The notes: generated by a model not told the origin, from the letters alone. DNA of 64,000 nt from Castellaniella sp. (GCF_034675845.1 NZ_JAUCCU010000001.1:1488001-1552000), one strand, 5' to 3'. Shown: positions 51,913 through 60,439, numbered from the stretch's first letter. Made by a program: numbers and translations.

Positions 51913-53574
51913 ATGGAACCCATCTGGTTGGAACATTACCCTCAAGGGGTGCCGACTGACATCACCGACCAGGCGGCCACCTATGCCTCACTGGCGGATC
52001 TGTTCGAGAACAGCTGCCGGGAATACGCCCACAACACGGCGTATATCAGCATGGGGGTCTCCATCACATATGCGCAGACGCAACAAAAAGCCAGGGATTT
52101 TGCCGCATGGCTGCAATCCCAGGGCGTCAAAAAAGGCGACCGTGTCGCCCTGATGATGCCCAATCTGCTGCAATATCCCATCTGCCTGTTTGGCACCCTG
52201 ATGGCCGGAGCCGTGGTGGTCAACACCAACCCGCTGTATACCGCCCACGAACTGCATCACCAACTGAGCGATTCCGGGGCCACGACCGTGGTGGTGGCCG
52301 AGAATTTCGCGCGCACCCTGCAGGACGCCATGCCGGACACTGCTGTCCAGCGTGTGGTGGTAACAGGCCTGGGCGATATGCTGGGCTTTCCCAAAGGCCT
52401 GATCACCAACCTGGTGGTGCGCCATCTCAAAAAGCTGGTGCCTGCCTGGAATCTGCCGGGCGCGCAGCGCTTCAACGATGTTCTGGCGGCTGGTCAGCGG
52501 GCTGCTTTCCAGCCCATCGCCCTGTCGCATGACGATCTGGCCGCCCTGCAATACACCGGCGGCACCACCGGGGTGGCTAAAGGCGCCATGCTCAGCCACG
52601 GCAATCTGGTGTCCAATGTGTGCCAGGCATACAGCTGGGTAAAGCCCTACTGCAAGGGCGAAAAAGAATGCGTCGTCACGGCCCTGCCGCTATATCATAT
52701 CTTTGCCCTGACCGCGAACTGCCTGACCTTCATGAAGCTGGGCGCCAGCAATCTGCTGATCGTGAATCCACGCGATATTCCCGGCTTCATCAAAGAACTG
52801 GGCACGGTCAAATTCACCGCGCTCACCGGGGTCAACACCTTGTTCAATGCCCTCTTGAACAATCCCGATTTCGCCAAGCTGGATTTCAGCAATCTGCACA
52901 CATCTCTGGGCGGCGGCATGGCGGTCCAAGAGGCCATCGCCCAACGCTGGCTGCAAATCACCGGCAAGCCTATCGCCCAGGCTTATGGGCTGACGGAAAC
53001 CTCGCCGGCAGTCACCATCAACCCGCTGGACAAGGTCGATTTCAATGGTTCCATCGGCCTGCCGGTGCCATCCACTCTGGTGGCGATCCGCGACGACAAT
53101 CGCAGCATGGCGATTGGCGAGTCCGGAGAAATCTGCGTCAAAGGCCCACAAGTCACATCCGGCTATTGGAACCGCCCAGAGGAAACCGCCAAAGTTTTTG
53201 ATGCCGACGGCTGGCTGCTGACCGGCGATATCGGCTACATGAACGACAAGGGTTATATATTTTTGCTGGACCGCAAAAAAGACATGATTCTGGTGTCGGG
53301 ATTCAATGTCTACCCCAACGAAGTCGAAGCCGCCGCCATCGAACACCCCGGCATCCTGGAGGCTGCCGCCATCGGCGTGCCCAGCGGGCATTCAGGCGAG
53401 GTCGTCAAGCTGTACGTGATCCGCAAAGACCCCACACTGACCGAGGCCGAGGTCATCGCCCATTGCCGCAAGCTGCTGACAGGCTATAAGGTGCCGAAAT
53501 TCGTGGAATTCCGCGAGGACCTGCCCCGCAGCAACGTGGGCAAGATCCTGCGCAAGGAACTACGCGGCAAATAG
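51913..53574 (+). CDS. fadD: Long-chain fatty acid-CoA ligase
   Basis: 553 residues. The ATP/AMP-binding motif is YTGGTTGVAKGAMLSHGN (about 214-231). QAYGLTETSP, GYWNRPEET, LLTGDIGYMNDKGYIFLLDRKKDMILVSGFNVYPNEVE and the catalytic lysine region NVGKILRKEL follow. It activates exogenous fatty acids to acyl-CoA by vectorial coupling with FadL. AAGGAAA precedes the ATG. Its stop is one base from the stop of the convergent small gene. Confidence 0.93.
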   Translation: MEPIWLEHYPQGVPTDITDQAATYASLADLFENSCREYAHNTAYISMGVSITYAQTQQKARDFAAWLQSQGVKKGDRVALMMPNLLQYPICLFGTLMAGAVVVNTNPLYTAHELHHQLSDSGATTVVVAENFARTLQDAMPDTAVQRVVVTGLGDMLGFPKGLITNLVVRHLKKLVPAWNLPGAQRFNDVLAAGQRAAFQPIALSHDDLAALQYTGGTTGVAKGAMLSHGNLVSNVCQAYSWVKPYCKGEKECVVTALPLYHIFALTANCLTFMKLGASNLLIVNPRDIPGFIKELGTVKFTALTGVNTLFNALLNNPDFAKLDFSNLHTSLGGGMAVQEAIAQRWLQITGKPIAQAYGLTETSPAVTINPLDKVDFNGSIGLPVPSTLVAIRDDNRSMAIGESGEICVKGPQVTSGYWNRPEETAKVFDADGWLLTGDIGYMNDKGYIFLLDRKKDMILVSGFNVYPNEVEAAAIEHPGILEAAAIGVPSGHSGEVVKLYVIRKDPTLTEAEVIAHCRKLLTGYKVPKFVEFREDLPRSNVGKILRKELRGK

Positions 53575-53575
53575 G

Positions 53576-53986
53576 TCAGGCGGCACCAAACATCAGCGGG
53601 TCGCCCTGGCGGTCAAAAGCCAGCAGCGACCCGATGGTGCCGTATTTGATCATCTGGGTCATGCGCTGAAAGGCCTGGTCCACGTCCTTATTATCAGGCA
53701 AAAAGGCCGTCTGATCCGCCATGGCCGCCACAAACACCACCTGCCAGTCCTGACCTGTCTGGCGGGATTCCTGAACCAGCGCCGCAAAATCCGTGATTTC
53801 GGCCGGGGTCTTGTCCACGCATAGCAATGGCGTCAGTTCTCCGCCTTCGCCACGCGCATGGCTGGCCTTCTGGGCCGCAGTGGCGTCGTCTGGCACCCCG
53901 CTGGAGGCAAAGACAAACAGCAGGCGCTGCGGTTCAGGCTGCTGGCGAGCAGCCTGCAGCAGATCATTGAAACAGGTGATGTCCAT
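53576..53986 (-). CDS. Conserved small protein of unknown function
   Basis: 136 residues: ITCFNDLLQAARQQPEPQRLLFVFASSGVPDDATAAQ, ELTPLLCVDKTPAEITDFAALVQESRQTGQDWQVVFVAAM and FQRMTQMIKYGTIGSLLAFDRQGDPLMFGAA. I recall relatives in Burkholderiales carrying the label 'ribonucleotide reductase subunit alpha', but nothing here resembles that enzyme (no radical or substrate-site motifs, far too short). No signal peptide or membrane helix. It is 15 bases after the zinc-ribbon gene, probably co-transcribed. Function unknown. Confidence 0.8.
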   Translation of the reverse strand: MDITCFNDLLQAARQQPEPQRLLFVFASSGVPDDATAAQKASHARGEGGELTPLLCVDKTPAEITDFAALVQESRQTGQDWQVVFVAAMADQTAFLPDNKDVDQAFQRMTQMIKYGTIGSLLAFDRQGDPLMFGAA

Positions 53987-54001
53987 GGAAATCAGGTCCT
54001 T

Positions 54002-54265
54002 CTAATCAAAGATTTCGTGCCAGAAAGATTTTTTCCGGTAATGTTTGTCATGGTAGCGCGGAGCATCGCGATATTGGCCACCAGGCGACGGCTGGACAGG
54101 GGCTTGTCGTTCTGGGGTTGAAACCTCCTGGACGCTGCGTTCAATCAGCTTATCCAGCTCGCCGCGATCCAGCCAGACGCCTCGGCACTGAGGACAATAG
54201 TCTATCTCGATATTTTGGCGTGAGGACATGGAAAGATCGACATCTCGGCAGGCAGGGCATTTCAT
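54002..54265 (-). CDS. Zinc-ribbon protein (TFIIB-type)
   Basis: 87 residues from the ATG at 54265, chosen because GGAG lies about 9 bases upstream; an earlier ATG at 54286 has no ribosome site. MKCPACRDVDLSMSSRQNIEIDYCPQCRGVWLDRGELDKLIE holds two C-x2-C knuckles of the zf-TFIIB type, followed by a helix and a polar histidine-rich tail ending FWHEIFD. The domain is common in small bacterial proteins of unknown role. Confidence 0.88.
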   Translation of the reverse strand: MKCPACRDVDLSMSSRQNIEIDYCPQCRGVWLDRGELDKLIERSVQEVSTPERQAPVQPSPGGQYRDAPRYHDKHYRKKSFWHEIFD

Positions 54266-54330
54266 GATTGAGGACTCCGTATTCATTCAGGAAATTGTCA
54301 GGTTCGATGATTTTAAACTAGCGGTCCACC

Positions 54331-56100
54331 TCAGGGAACCCCCAAAGCCGCCCCATCCGGGCCACGTGGATCGGATGCGCCGTATTGCACCCCATCGCGG
54401 ATCTGGATGGTCTGGGTCTTGCCCATCGTGGGCTTGACGACGATTCGGTGACCATACTGGCGCAACAAATCCAGCGTATCCGGGCTAAAGCCTTTTTCCA
54501 CACGCAGCTCGTCGGGCCACCATTGGTGATGAAACCGCGGTTGGGCGGCGGACTCAGCCGGGTTCAGCCGGAAATCAATCGCATTGGTAATCGTTTCCAG
54601 CACGGTGGTGATGATGCGTGCCCCGCCGGGGCTGCCCGTCACCAGCCAGGGCGCGCCATCGGCCAATACCACCGTAGGGGTCATGGATGACAAGGGGCGC
54701 TTGCCGGGCTGAATGGCATTGGCTTCACCGCCGATCAGGCCATAGACATTGGCCACCCCTGGTTTGGCGGAGAAATCATCCATTTCGTTATTCAATAAGA
54801 TCCCCGTGCCGGATGCCACAATGCCGCTGCCGAAATTAGTATTCAAGGTATAGGTGACCGCCACCGCATTGCCGCTGCCGTCCACCACAGAATAATGGGT
54901 GGTCTGGTCACTCTCGTAGGCCTGCGGTTGGCCAGGGCGTATATCGGTCGAAGGCCTTGACCGCAGGGGATCGATGTGGGCCGCCAGCTGCTTGGCATAG
55001 GCCTTTGAGACCAGGCCCGCCACAGGCACTGGCACGAAGTCCGTATCCCCCAGATATTCGGAGCGATCCGCGTAGGCCAGCTTCATGGCCTCGGCCATGT
55101 GGTGCACCGTCTGGGCGCTGCCCGCGCCCCACTGATGCATGGGCCAGTTCTCCATGATGTTCAGCAATTGCACCAGATGGATACCACCCGAGCTGGGGGG
55201 CGGCATGGTAATAATTCGATAGCCGCGATAGGTGCCGCTGATGGGCGCACGCTCGACTGCCCGGTAGTCGGCCAGATCCTGGGCCTGGATCAGTCCACCA
55301 TGACGGGCCATCTCGACCACGATCTGTCGGGCTATCGCGCCCTGGTAAAACGCCGAGGCGCCATCCCGGGCAATCAAGCGCAGGGACTGGGCCAGGTCTT
55401 TTTGTACCAGCCAGTCGCCCGCCTGCAAGGCTTGCCCATCACGCCAGAAAATCGCCTGAGTCGCCGGCCATTGGCCCATGACACGGCTGTTTTTAGCCAA
55501 GGCATCTGCCAGCGCCGGACTGACGGCAAAGCCACGCTCGGCCAGGCGGATCGCCGGCGCCATGACCTGGTCCAACGGCAGACTGCCCCAACGCTGCAAG
55601 GCATGCGTCAGACCCGCCACAGAACCAGGTACACCCACGGCCAAATGGGTAAACAAGGACCGCCCATCGACAACCTGGCCGTCCGCCCCCACATACATGT
55701 CGCGGCTTGCCCGCGCAGGCGCGGTCTCGCGGAAATCCAAGGCATGGTCCTGATTGTCTTGGGCGGTATGCAGCACCATAAAGCCGCCGCCCCCCAGATT
55801 GCCCGCATTGGGCAGCACCACCGCCAAGGCAAAGCCTACCGCCACGGCGGCATCCACCGCATTGCCGCCCGCCTGCAGCATGGCCAATCCGGCTTGGCTG
55901 GCGAGCTTGTGCTCTGTCACCACCATGCCATGGTGCGCAACGACGGGATGGAAAATATCCATGCCACTGTCGTAGGCTGCTGCAGCGGCCTGGGTGATCG
56001 AGGGGATGGCAACTACCGCAGGGGGCGCAGGCGAGGCGCAGGCAGCCAGCACAACGGAAAGCAGAACGGCTGGTATTGAGGTTTTCAATGCTTGCTTCAT
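54331..56100 (-). CDS. ggt: Gamma-glutamyltransferase (lipoprotein form)
   Basis: 589 residues from the ATG at 56100; the longer frame (56127) adds nine residues ahead of a normal signal sequence. The signal ends in a lipobox, VLAAC, so the enzyme should be membrane-anchored in the periplasm. The self-cleavage site and nucleophilic threonine are in QTTHYSVVDGSGNAVAVTYTLN (about residue 400), and the substrate loop is GKRPLSSMTPTVVLADG. It cleaves gamma-glutamyl bonds of glutathione and related peptides. It lies between the zinc-ribbon gene and the rpsQ terminator, so it needs its own promoter in 56101-56273. Confidence 0.93.
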   Translation of the reverse strand: MKQALKTSIPAVLLSVVLAACASPAPPAVVAIPSITQAAAAAYDSGMDIFHPVVAHHGMVVTEHKLASQAGLAMLQAGGNAVDAAVAVGFALAVVLPNAGNLGGGGFMVLHTAQDNQDHALDFRETAPARASRDMYVGADGQVVDGRSLFTHLAVGVPGSVAGLTHALQRWGSLPLDQVMAPAIRLAERGFAVSPALADALAKNSRVMGQWPATQAIFWRDGQALQAGDWLVQKDLAQSLRLIARDGASAFYQGAIARQIVVEMARHGGLIQAQDLADYRAVERAPISGTYRGYRIITMPPPSSGGIHLVQLLNIMENWPMHQWGAGSAQTVHHMAEAMKLAYADRSEYLGDTDFVPVPVAGLVSKAYAKQLAAHIDPLRSRPSTDIRPGQPQAYESDQTTHYSVVDGSGNAVAVTYTLNTNFGSGIVASGTGILLNNEMDDFSAKPGVANVYGLIGGEANAIQPGKRPLSSMTPTVVLADGAPWLVTGSPGGARIITTVLETITNAIDFRLNPAESAAQPRFHHQWWPDELRVEKGFSPDTLDLLRQYGHRIVVKPTMGKTQTIQIRDGVQYGASDPRGPDGAALGVP

Positions 56101-56273
56101 GTGGATGGCTCCGTTCTGGTTATCCATGCAGGCCCAAGGCCAGCCTCTATTCTTGCCTATATCAGGAATTCCTGCCCTTGGTACAGACCGACCAGCAGGC
56201 GCTGCACGCAGTCGTCGAGGCGGCCACTCATCCAGCTAATGCCTGACTGAAACCTCTGCCGCACTAATGCGGC

Positions 56274-56319
56274 GCACAAAACAAACAACCCCGCCGAAGC
56301 GGGGTTGTTTGTTTTGTGC
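56274..56319 (-). terminator. Strong terminator of the S10 operon (after rpsQ)
   Basis: A perfect 21-bp stem (56274-56294 with 56299-56319). On the minus strand the loop is TTCG closed by C-G, the very stable UUCG tetraloop. The lower stem is A/T rich (ACAAACAA / TTGTTTGT), giving the needed T-tract in the 3' arm. It lies about 50 bases beyond the rpsQ stop and should separate S10 transcription from ggt. Confidence 0.92.
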
Positions 56320-56330
56320 AGAGCCTGTCA

Positions 56331-56362
56331 GCCTTTCAGGAACTGAGACAGCCCTGAAAGGC
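56331..56362 (-). other. Second hairpin between rpsQ and its terminator
   Basis: GCCTTTCAGG (56331-56340) and CCTGAAAGGC (56353-56362) form a perfect 10-bp stem with a 12-base loop, directly after the rpsQ stop at 56371. It may protect the mRNA 3' end or help termination at the stronger hairpin next to it. Confidence 0.7.
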
Positions 56363-56370
56363 CTGCATCA

Positions 56371-56652
56371 TCAGATGATGCGCACAGCCTCGACCAGGCG
56401 GACTACCGTCCAGGACTTGGACTTGGAGATAGGCCGACCTTCGGCGATTTCCACCGTATCGCCCTCGTTGATCTGGTTGGTTTCGTCGTGCGCCTTGTAT
56501 TTGGCAGTGCGGTTGACGAACTTACCCAGGACGGGGTGCTTTACGCGGGTCTGGACGCTGACGACAATCGTCTTGTCCATTTTGTTGCTGACGACCTTGC
56601 CGACCAGCGTGCGCTGACGCTTGGTGCTGTCTTTTTGAGTTTCGGTTGTCAT
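56371..56652 (-). CDS. rpsQ: 30S ribosomal protein S17
   Basis: 93 residues: TLVGKVVSNKMDKTIVVSVQTRVKHPVLGKFVNRTAKYKAHDE, an OB-fold 16S rRNA binder. Last gene of the S10 operon here, followed by two hairpins instead of rplN. Confidence 0.97.
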   Translation of the reverse strand: MTTETQKDSTKRQRTLVGKVVSNKMDKTIVVSVQTRVKHPVLGKFVNRTAKYKAHDETNQINEGDTVEIAEGRPISKSKSWTVVRLVEAVRII

Positions 56653-56653
56653 A

Positions 56654-56845
56654 TTACTTTCCTGCGTTCTCAGTCATGATGGTGCGGATGCGCGCGATAT
56701 CGCGACGCACCTTGCCCAACTGGCTGGTGTTGGAAAGCTGCTGGGTGGCACGCTGCATACGCAGGTTGAAATGTGCCTTCAGCAGGCTCTCGAGCTCGGT
56801 TTGGAGCCCGGCGGCGTCTTTTTCGCGCAGTTCACTGGCTTTCAT
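56654..56845 (-). CDS. rpmC: 50S ribosomal protein L29
   Basis: 63 residues, two-helix coiled hairpin: MKASELREKDAAGLQTELESLLKAHFNLRMQRATQQLSNTSQL. It sits near the peptide exit. One base separates it from rpsQ. Confidence 0.96.
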   Translation of the reverse strand: MKASELREKDAAGLQTELESLLKAHFNLRMQRATQQLSNTSQLGKVRRDIARIRTIMTENAGK

Positions 56846-56856
56846 GTATATACCCC

Positions 56857-57273
56857 TTAGGCGCCCACGCGACGCGACACAAAGGTCGTGCGCAAGGGAA
56901 GCTTGGCGGCAGCCAGACGGAATGCTTCGCGTGCGACTTCTTCAGACACGCCTTCCATTTCGTACAGTACCTTGCCAGGTTGGATTTCAGCGACCCAGAA
57001 CTCTGGATTGCCCTTGCCCTTGCCCATCCGGACTTCGGCGGGCTTTTGGGAAATGGGCTTGTCCGGAAAAATCCGGATCCAGATACGGCCGCCGCGCTTG
57101 ATGTGACGGTTGATGGCACGACGAGCGGCTTCGATCTGGCGTGCCGTGAGGCGACCCCGATCGGTGGCCTTCAGGCCGAACTCGCCAAACGACACATCGA
57201 CGCCGCGCGTAGCCAGACCGGTATTGCGGCCTTTTTGCTCTTTGCGGTATTTCCTGCGAGAGGGTGACAGCAT
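56857..57273 (-). CDS. rplP: 50S ribosomal protein L16
   Basis: 138 residues: MLSPSRRKYRKEQKGRNTGLATRGVDVSFGEFGLKA and the arginine-rich GRIWIRIFPDKPISQKPAEVRMGKGKG. It helps position A-site tRNA. It follows rpsC by 2 bases. Confidence 0.97.
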   Translation of the reverse strand: MLSPSRRKYRKEQKGRNTGLATRGVDVSFGEFGLKATDRGRLTARQIEAARRAINRHIKRGGRIWIRIFPDKPISQKPAEVRMGKGKGNPEFWVAEIQPGKVLYEMEGVSEEVAREAFRLAAAKLPLRTTFVSRRVGA

Positions 57274-57275
57274 AG

Positions 57276-58061
57276 TTATTCTCCTTCAGGCGCGGGCGCA
57301 GCCGATGAAGCATCACGACGCGGACCACGACCACGGCCACCGGGGCGGCCAGGACGATCACTACGCGGAGCACGGCGCGGACGGCGCTCGTCATCACGCG
57401 GACCAGCAGCGGTTTCAACGGGGAAATCGCCGTTAGGCTGCATATCGCCCTTGTAAACCCAGACCTTGATCCCGATGATGCCGTACGTGGTTTGGGCTTC
57501 GGCCGTGCCGTAGTCGATATGGGCGCGCAGGGTGTGCAGGGGCACACGGCCTTCGCGGTACCATTCGGTACGGGCAATTTCGATCCCGTTCAAGCGACCT
57601 GCAGACATGATCTTGATGCCCTGAGCGCCCAGACGCATGGCGTTCTGCATGGCGCGTTTCATGGCGCGGCGGAACATAATGCGTTTTTCGAGCTGTTGGG
57701 CGATCGAGTCGGCGATCAGTTGAGCGTCGGTTTCCGGCTTGCGGATTTCCTCGATGTTGACGTGCACGGGCACGCCCATCAGACGCTGCAGATCAGCCTT
57801 CAGGTTCTCGATGTCCTCGCCGCGACGGCCGATGACCACACCCGGGCGAGCCGAGTAGATGGTGATGCGGGCGTTCTTGGCGGGGCGCTCGATGATGATG
57901 CGACCGACGGAAGCCGATTTCAGTTTCTTCTTCAGGTATTCACGCACACGAATGTCTTCGGCCAGCATGCTGCCGTAGACCTTGTCGTTGGCGTACCAGC
58001 GAGAAGTCCAGTTGTGGTTGACCGCGAGGCGGAACCCGATTGGGTGGATTTTCTGTCCCAT
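57276..58061 (-). CDS. rpsC: 30S ribosomal protein S3
   Basis: 261 residues: MGQKIHPIGFRLAVNHNWTSRWYAN, a KH domain with VIGRRGEDIENLKADL, and a C-terminal extension rich in Arg/Gly/Asp (about residues 215-261) typical of the Burkholderiales protein. mRNA-entry helicase function. Confidence 0.97.
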   Translation of the reverse strand: MGQKIHPIGFRLAVNHNWTSRWYANDKVYGSMLAEDIRVREYLKKKLKSASVGRIIIERPAKNARITIYSARPGVVIGRRGEDIENLKADLQRLMGVPVHVNIEEIRKPETDAQLIADSIAQQLEKRIMFRRAMKRAMQNAMRLGAQGIKIMSAGRLNGIEIARTEWYREGRVPLHTLRAHIDYGTAEAQTTYGIIGIKVWVYKGDMQPNGDFPVETAAGPRDDERRPRRAPRSDRPGRPGGRGRGPRRDASSAAPAPEGE

Positions 58062-58070
58062 AGCGACTCC

Positions 58071-58400
58071 TTAGGCCCCGACCTTGACCACAATGTGGCA
58101 GGTCTGCTTTTCGATGCGGTTGCCGCGGCCCTTGGCACGAGCCGAGAAACGCTTCATGGACTGGGCTTTGTCGACATAGATGGTGGTGACCTTCAGTTCG
58201 TCGATGTCGGCACCATCATTGTGCTCGGCATTGGCAATCGCCGACTCGAGCGCTTTTTTCAGAATGACCGCAGCCTTTTTAGGACTGAACGTCAAGACAT
58301 TGAGCGCCTGCGCCACGGATTTCCCACGGATCAGATCCGCCACCAGGCGAGTCTTTTGGGCGGAAATATGCACGCCGCGAATGATTGCGGTAGTTTCCAT
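58071..58400 (-). CDS. rplV: 50S ribosomal protein L22
   Basis: 109 residues: METTAIIRGVHISAQKTRLVADLIRGKSVAQAL and RAKGRGNRIEKQTCHIVVKV. Its loop lines the exit tunnel. Between rpsS and rpsC. Confidence 0.97.
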   Translation of the reverse strand: METTAIIRGVHISAQKTRLVADLIRGKSVAQALNVLTFSPKKAAVILKKALESAIANAEHNDGADIDELKVTTIYVDKAQSMKRFSARAKGRGNRIEKQTCHIVVKVGA

Positions 58401-58403
58401 GGC

Positions 58404-58680
58404 TTACCTCTTGGCCTTTTTGTCCGCCGCGTGACCCTTGAAGGTACGCGTCAGGGCAAATTCACCGAGCTTGTGGCCGACCATATTCTCGTTGATATAA
58501 ACGGGAACGTGCTGGCGGCCGTTATGCACGGCAATGGTCAACCCAATGAACTCGGGCAAAATGGTAGAACGACGCGACCAGGTCTTGATCGGCTTTTTTT
58601 TCCTTGCCCCCAACGGCGGCATCGACCTTTTTGATCAGATGCGCATCGACGAATGGGCCTTTTTTGATCGAACGTGACAT
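58404..58680 (-). CDS. rpsS: 30S ribosomal protein S19, interrupted by a +1 frameshift in an A8 run
   Basis: The true start ATG is at 58678-58680 and gives MSRSIKKGPFVDAHLIKKVD then AAVGGKEKK. On the minus strand a run of eight A (plus-strand T, 58594-58601) then shifts the frame. Removing one base continues KEKKPIKTWSRRSTILPEF and the rest of a normal S19 (91 residues) to the stop at 58404. Read as written, translation would leave the S19 sequence after about 30 residues. S19 is essential, so a homopolymer error in the sequence is by far the most likely cause. Polymerase slippage on A8 is the only biological alternative. Confidence 0.94.
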
Positions 58681-58692
58681 AGTGTTCGCCCC

Positions 58693-59520
58693 TTATTTGC
58701 GCTTGCGGCGCGAGACAATCATATTGTCTGTGCGCTTGTTACGACGGGTCCGATAGCCCTTGGCGGGAGTACCCCACGGACTGACGGGTTCACGGCCTTC
58801 GCCGGTGCGACCTTCACCACCACCATGCGGGTGATCCACCGGGTTCATGGCAACGCCACGAACGGTCGGGCGGATACCACGCCAGCGCATGGCGCCTGCC
58901 TTGCCGATTTGGCGCAGGCTGTGATCGCCATTGCCGACTTCACCGATGGTGGCACGGCAATCGATGTGCACGCGACGGACTTCGCCAGAGCGCAGGCGAA
59001 CCTGAGCATAGACGCCTTCACGGGCCATCAACACAGCCGAAGCACCAGCCGAACGTGCGATCTGGGCACCCTTGCCAGGCTGCATCTCGATGCAGTGGAT
59101 GGTGGAGCCAACAGGAATGGCACGGATCGGCAGCGTGTTACCGGCACGGATCGGCGCTTCGGGACCCGAAACGACGGTCGCGCCGACTTCCAGGCCACGC
59201 GGTGCAATGATGTAACGGCGTTCGCCGTCGGCATAGCACAGCAACGCCAAGTGCGCGGTGCGGTTGGGGTCGTATTCCAGACGTTCGACGCGAGCGACGA
59301 TGCCGTCTTTGTTGCGACGGAAATCAACAACACGATAGTGCTGTTTGTGGCCACCGCCACGATGACGCACCGTGATGTGACCGTTGTTGTTACGGCCAGA
59401 ATGGCGCGACTGGGGTTCCAGCAGGGGGGCATAGCCCGGACCCCTGTGCAGCTCGGGGTGCACGACCTTGATCATGCCCCGGCGACCGGCGGATGTAGGT
59501 TTGACTTTTACCAGCGGCAT
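58693..59520 (-). CDS. rplB: 50S ribosomal protein L2
   Basis: 275 residues: GYAPLLEPQSRHSGRNNNGHITVRHRGGGHKQHYRVVDFRRNKDG and MNPVDHPHGGGEGRTGEGREPVSPWGTPAKGYRTR, which contains the conserved histidine near the peptidyl transferase centre. Order rplW-rplB-rpsS is standard. Confidence 0.98.
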   Translation of the reverse strand: MPLVKVKPTSAGRRGMIKVVHPELHRGPGYAPLLEPQSRHSGRNNNGHITVRHRGGGHKQHYRVVDFRRNKDGIVARVERLEYDPNRTAHLALLCYADGERRYIIAPRGLEVGATVVSGPEAPIRAGNTLPIRAIPVGSTIHCIEMQPGKGAQIARSAGASAVLMAREGVYAQVRLRSGEVRRVHIDCRATIGEVGNGDHSLRQIGKAGAMRWRGIRPTVRGVAMNPVDHPHGGGEGRTGEGREPVSPWGTPAKGYRTRRNKRTDNMIVSRRKRK

Positions 59521-59817
59521 TTAGTTCACCTCCGAAAAGTCGATTTCCTGGCCGGCCTTGAGCGACACATAGGCCTTGCGTTCGTTGCGGCGACGACCCA
59601 TGAATCGGCCGAAGCGCTTTTCCTTGCCCTTGCGATTGGCGACCTGCACGGAATCGACCTCGACCTTGAAGAGGAGTTCGATGGCGGCCTTGATCTCGGG
59701 CTTGGTGGCATCAGCCACGACACGGAAAGCGACCTGGTTGTTTTTTTCGGCAATCATCGTGGCTTTTTCAGTAACCACGGGTGCCAGAATGACTTGCATC
59801 AGACGTTCGGCATTCAT
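59521..59817 (-). CDS. rplW: 50S ribosomal protein L23
   Basis: 98 residues: NAERLMQVILAPVVTEKATMIAEKNNQVAFRV, VQVANRKGKEKRFGRFMGRRRNERKAYVSL. Docking site for trigger factor and SRP. Overlaps rplD by four bases. Confidence 0.97.
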   Translation of the reverse strand: MNAERLMQVILAPVVTEKATMIAEKNNQVAFRVVADATKPEIKAAIELLFKVEVDSVQVANRKGKEKRFGRFMGRRRNERKAYVSLKAGQEIDFSEVN

Positions 59818-60437
59818 CCCAGCAACTCCTCGAGTTGGGCGATCGCCGATTTGGTGACCAGTACTTTTTTGTAGTGGACCAGGGACAGCGGATCGGCGTA
59901 GCGCGTTTCGATGACTGCCACGTTGGGCAGGTTGCGCGTCGCGAGATAGACGTTCTCGTCCATGGCATCAGTGATGATCAGGACGGATTCGGTAATGCCC
60001 AGATCCTTGAGCTTGGCGGCTGCCAGCTTGGTCTTGGGGGCTTCCAGGGTGAAGGTTTCCACCACGGCCAGGCGGTCTTCGCGCACCAGCTGCGAGAAAA
60101 TGGCGCGCAAACCGGCGCGGTACATTTTCTTGTTGACCTTCTGGCTGAAGTTTTCATCCGGCGAGTTCGGGAACGCACGGCCACCCCCACGCCAGATCGG
60201 CGAGGATGTCATACCCGAACGGGCACGACCGGTGCCTTTTTGGCGCCACGGCTTCTTGGTGGAGTGCTTGACGGTTTCGCGGTTCTTCTGAGCGCGGTTA
60301 CCCATGCGTGCGTTGGCCTGATAGGCCACGACGATCTGGTGCACCAGCGCTTCGTTGAATTCTCGACCGAAGACCTCATCGGCACCAGCAACGGTGGCCG
60401 AGGACTGACCCTGATCATTCAGGAGCTTGAGTTCCAT
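59814..60437 (-). CDS. rplD: 50S ribosomal protein L4
   Basis: 207 residues: FNEALVHQIVVAYQANARMGNRAQKNRETVKHSTKKPWRQKGTGRARSG (tunnel-lining loop) and NLPNVAVIETRYADPLSLVHYKKVLVTKSAI. In E. coli L4 represses its own operon through the S10 leader; the leader before rplC is described separately. Confidence 0.97.
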   Translation of the reverse strand: MELKLLNDQGQSSATVAGADEVFGREFNEALVHQIVVAYQANARMGNRAQKNRETVKHSTKKPWRQKGTGRARSGMTSSPIWRGGGRAFPNSPDENFSQKVNKKMYRAGLRAIFSQLVREDRLAVVETFTLEAPKTKLAAAKLKDLGITESVLIITDAMDENVYLATRNLPNVAVIETRYADPLSLVHYKKVLVTKSAIAQLEELLG

Positions 60438-60439
60438 GA

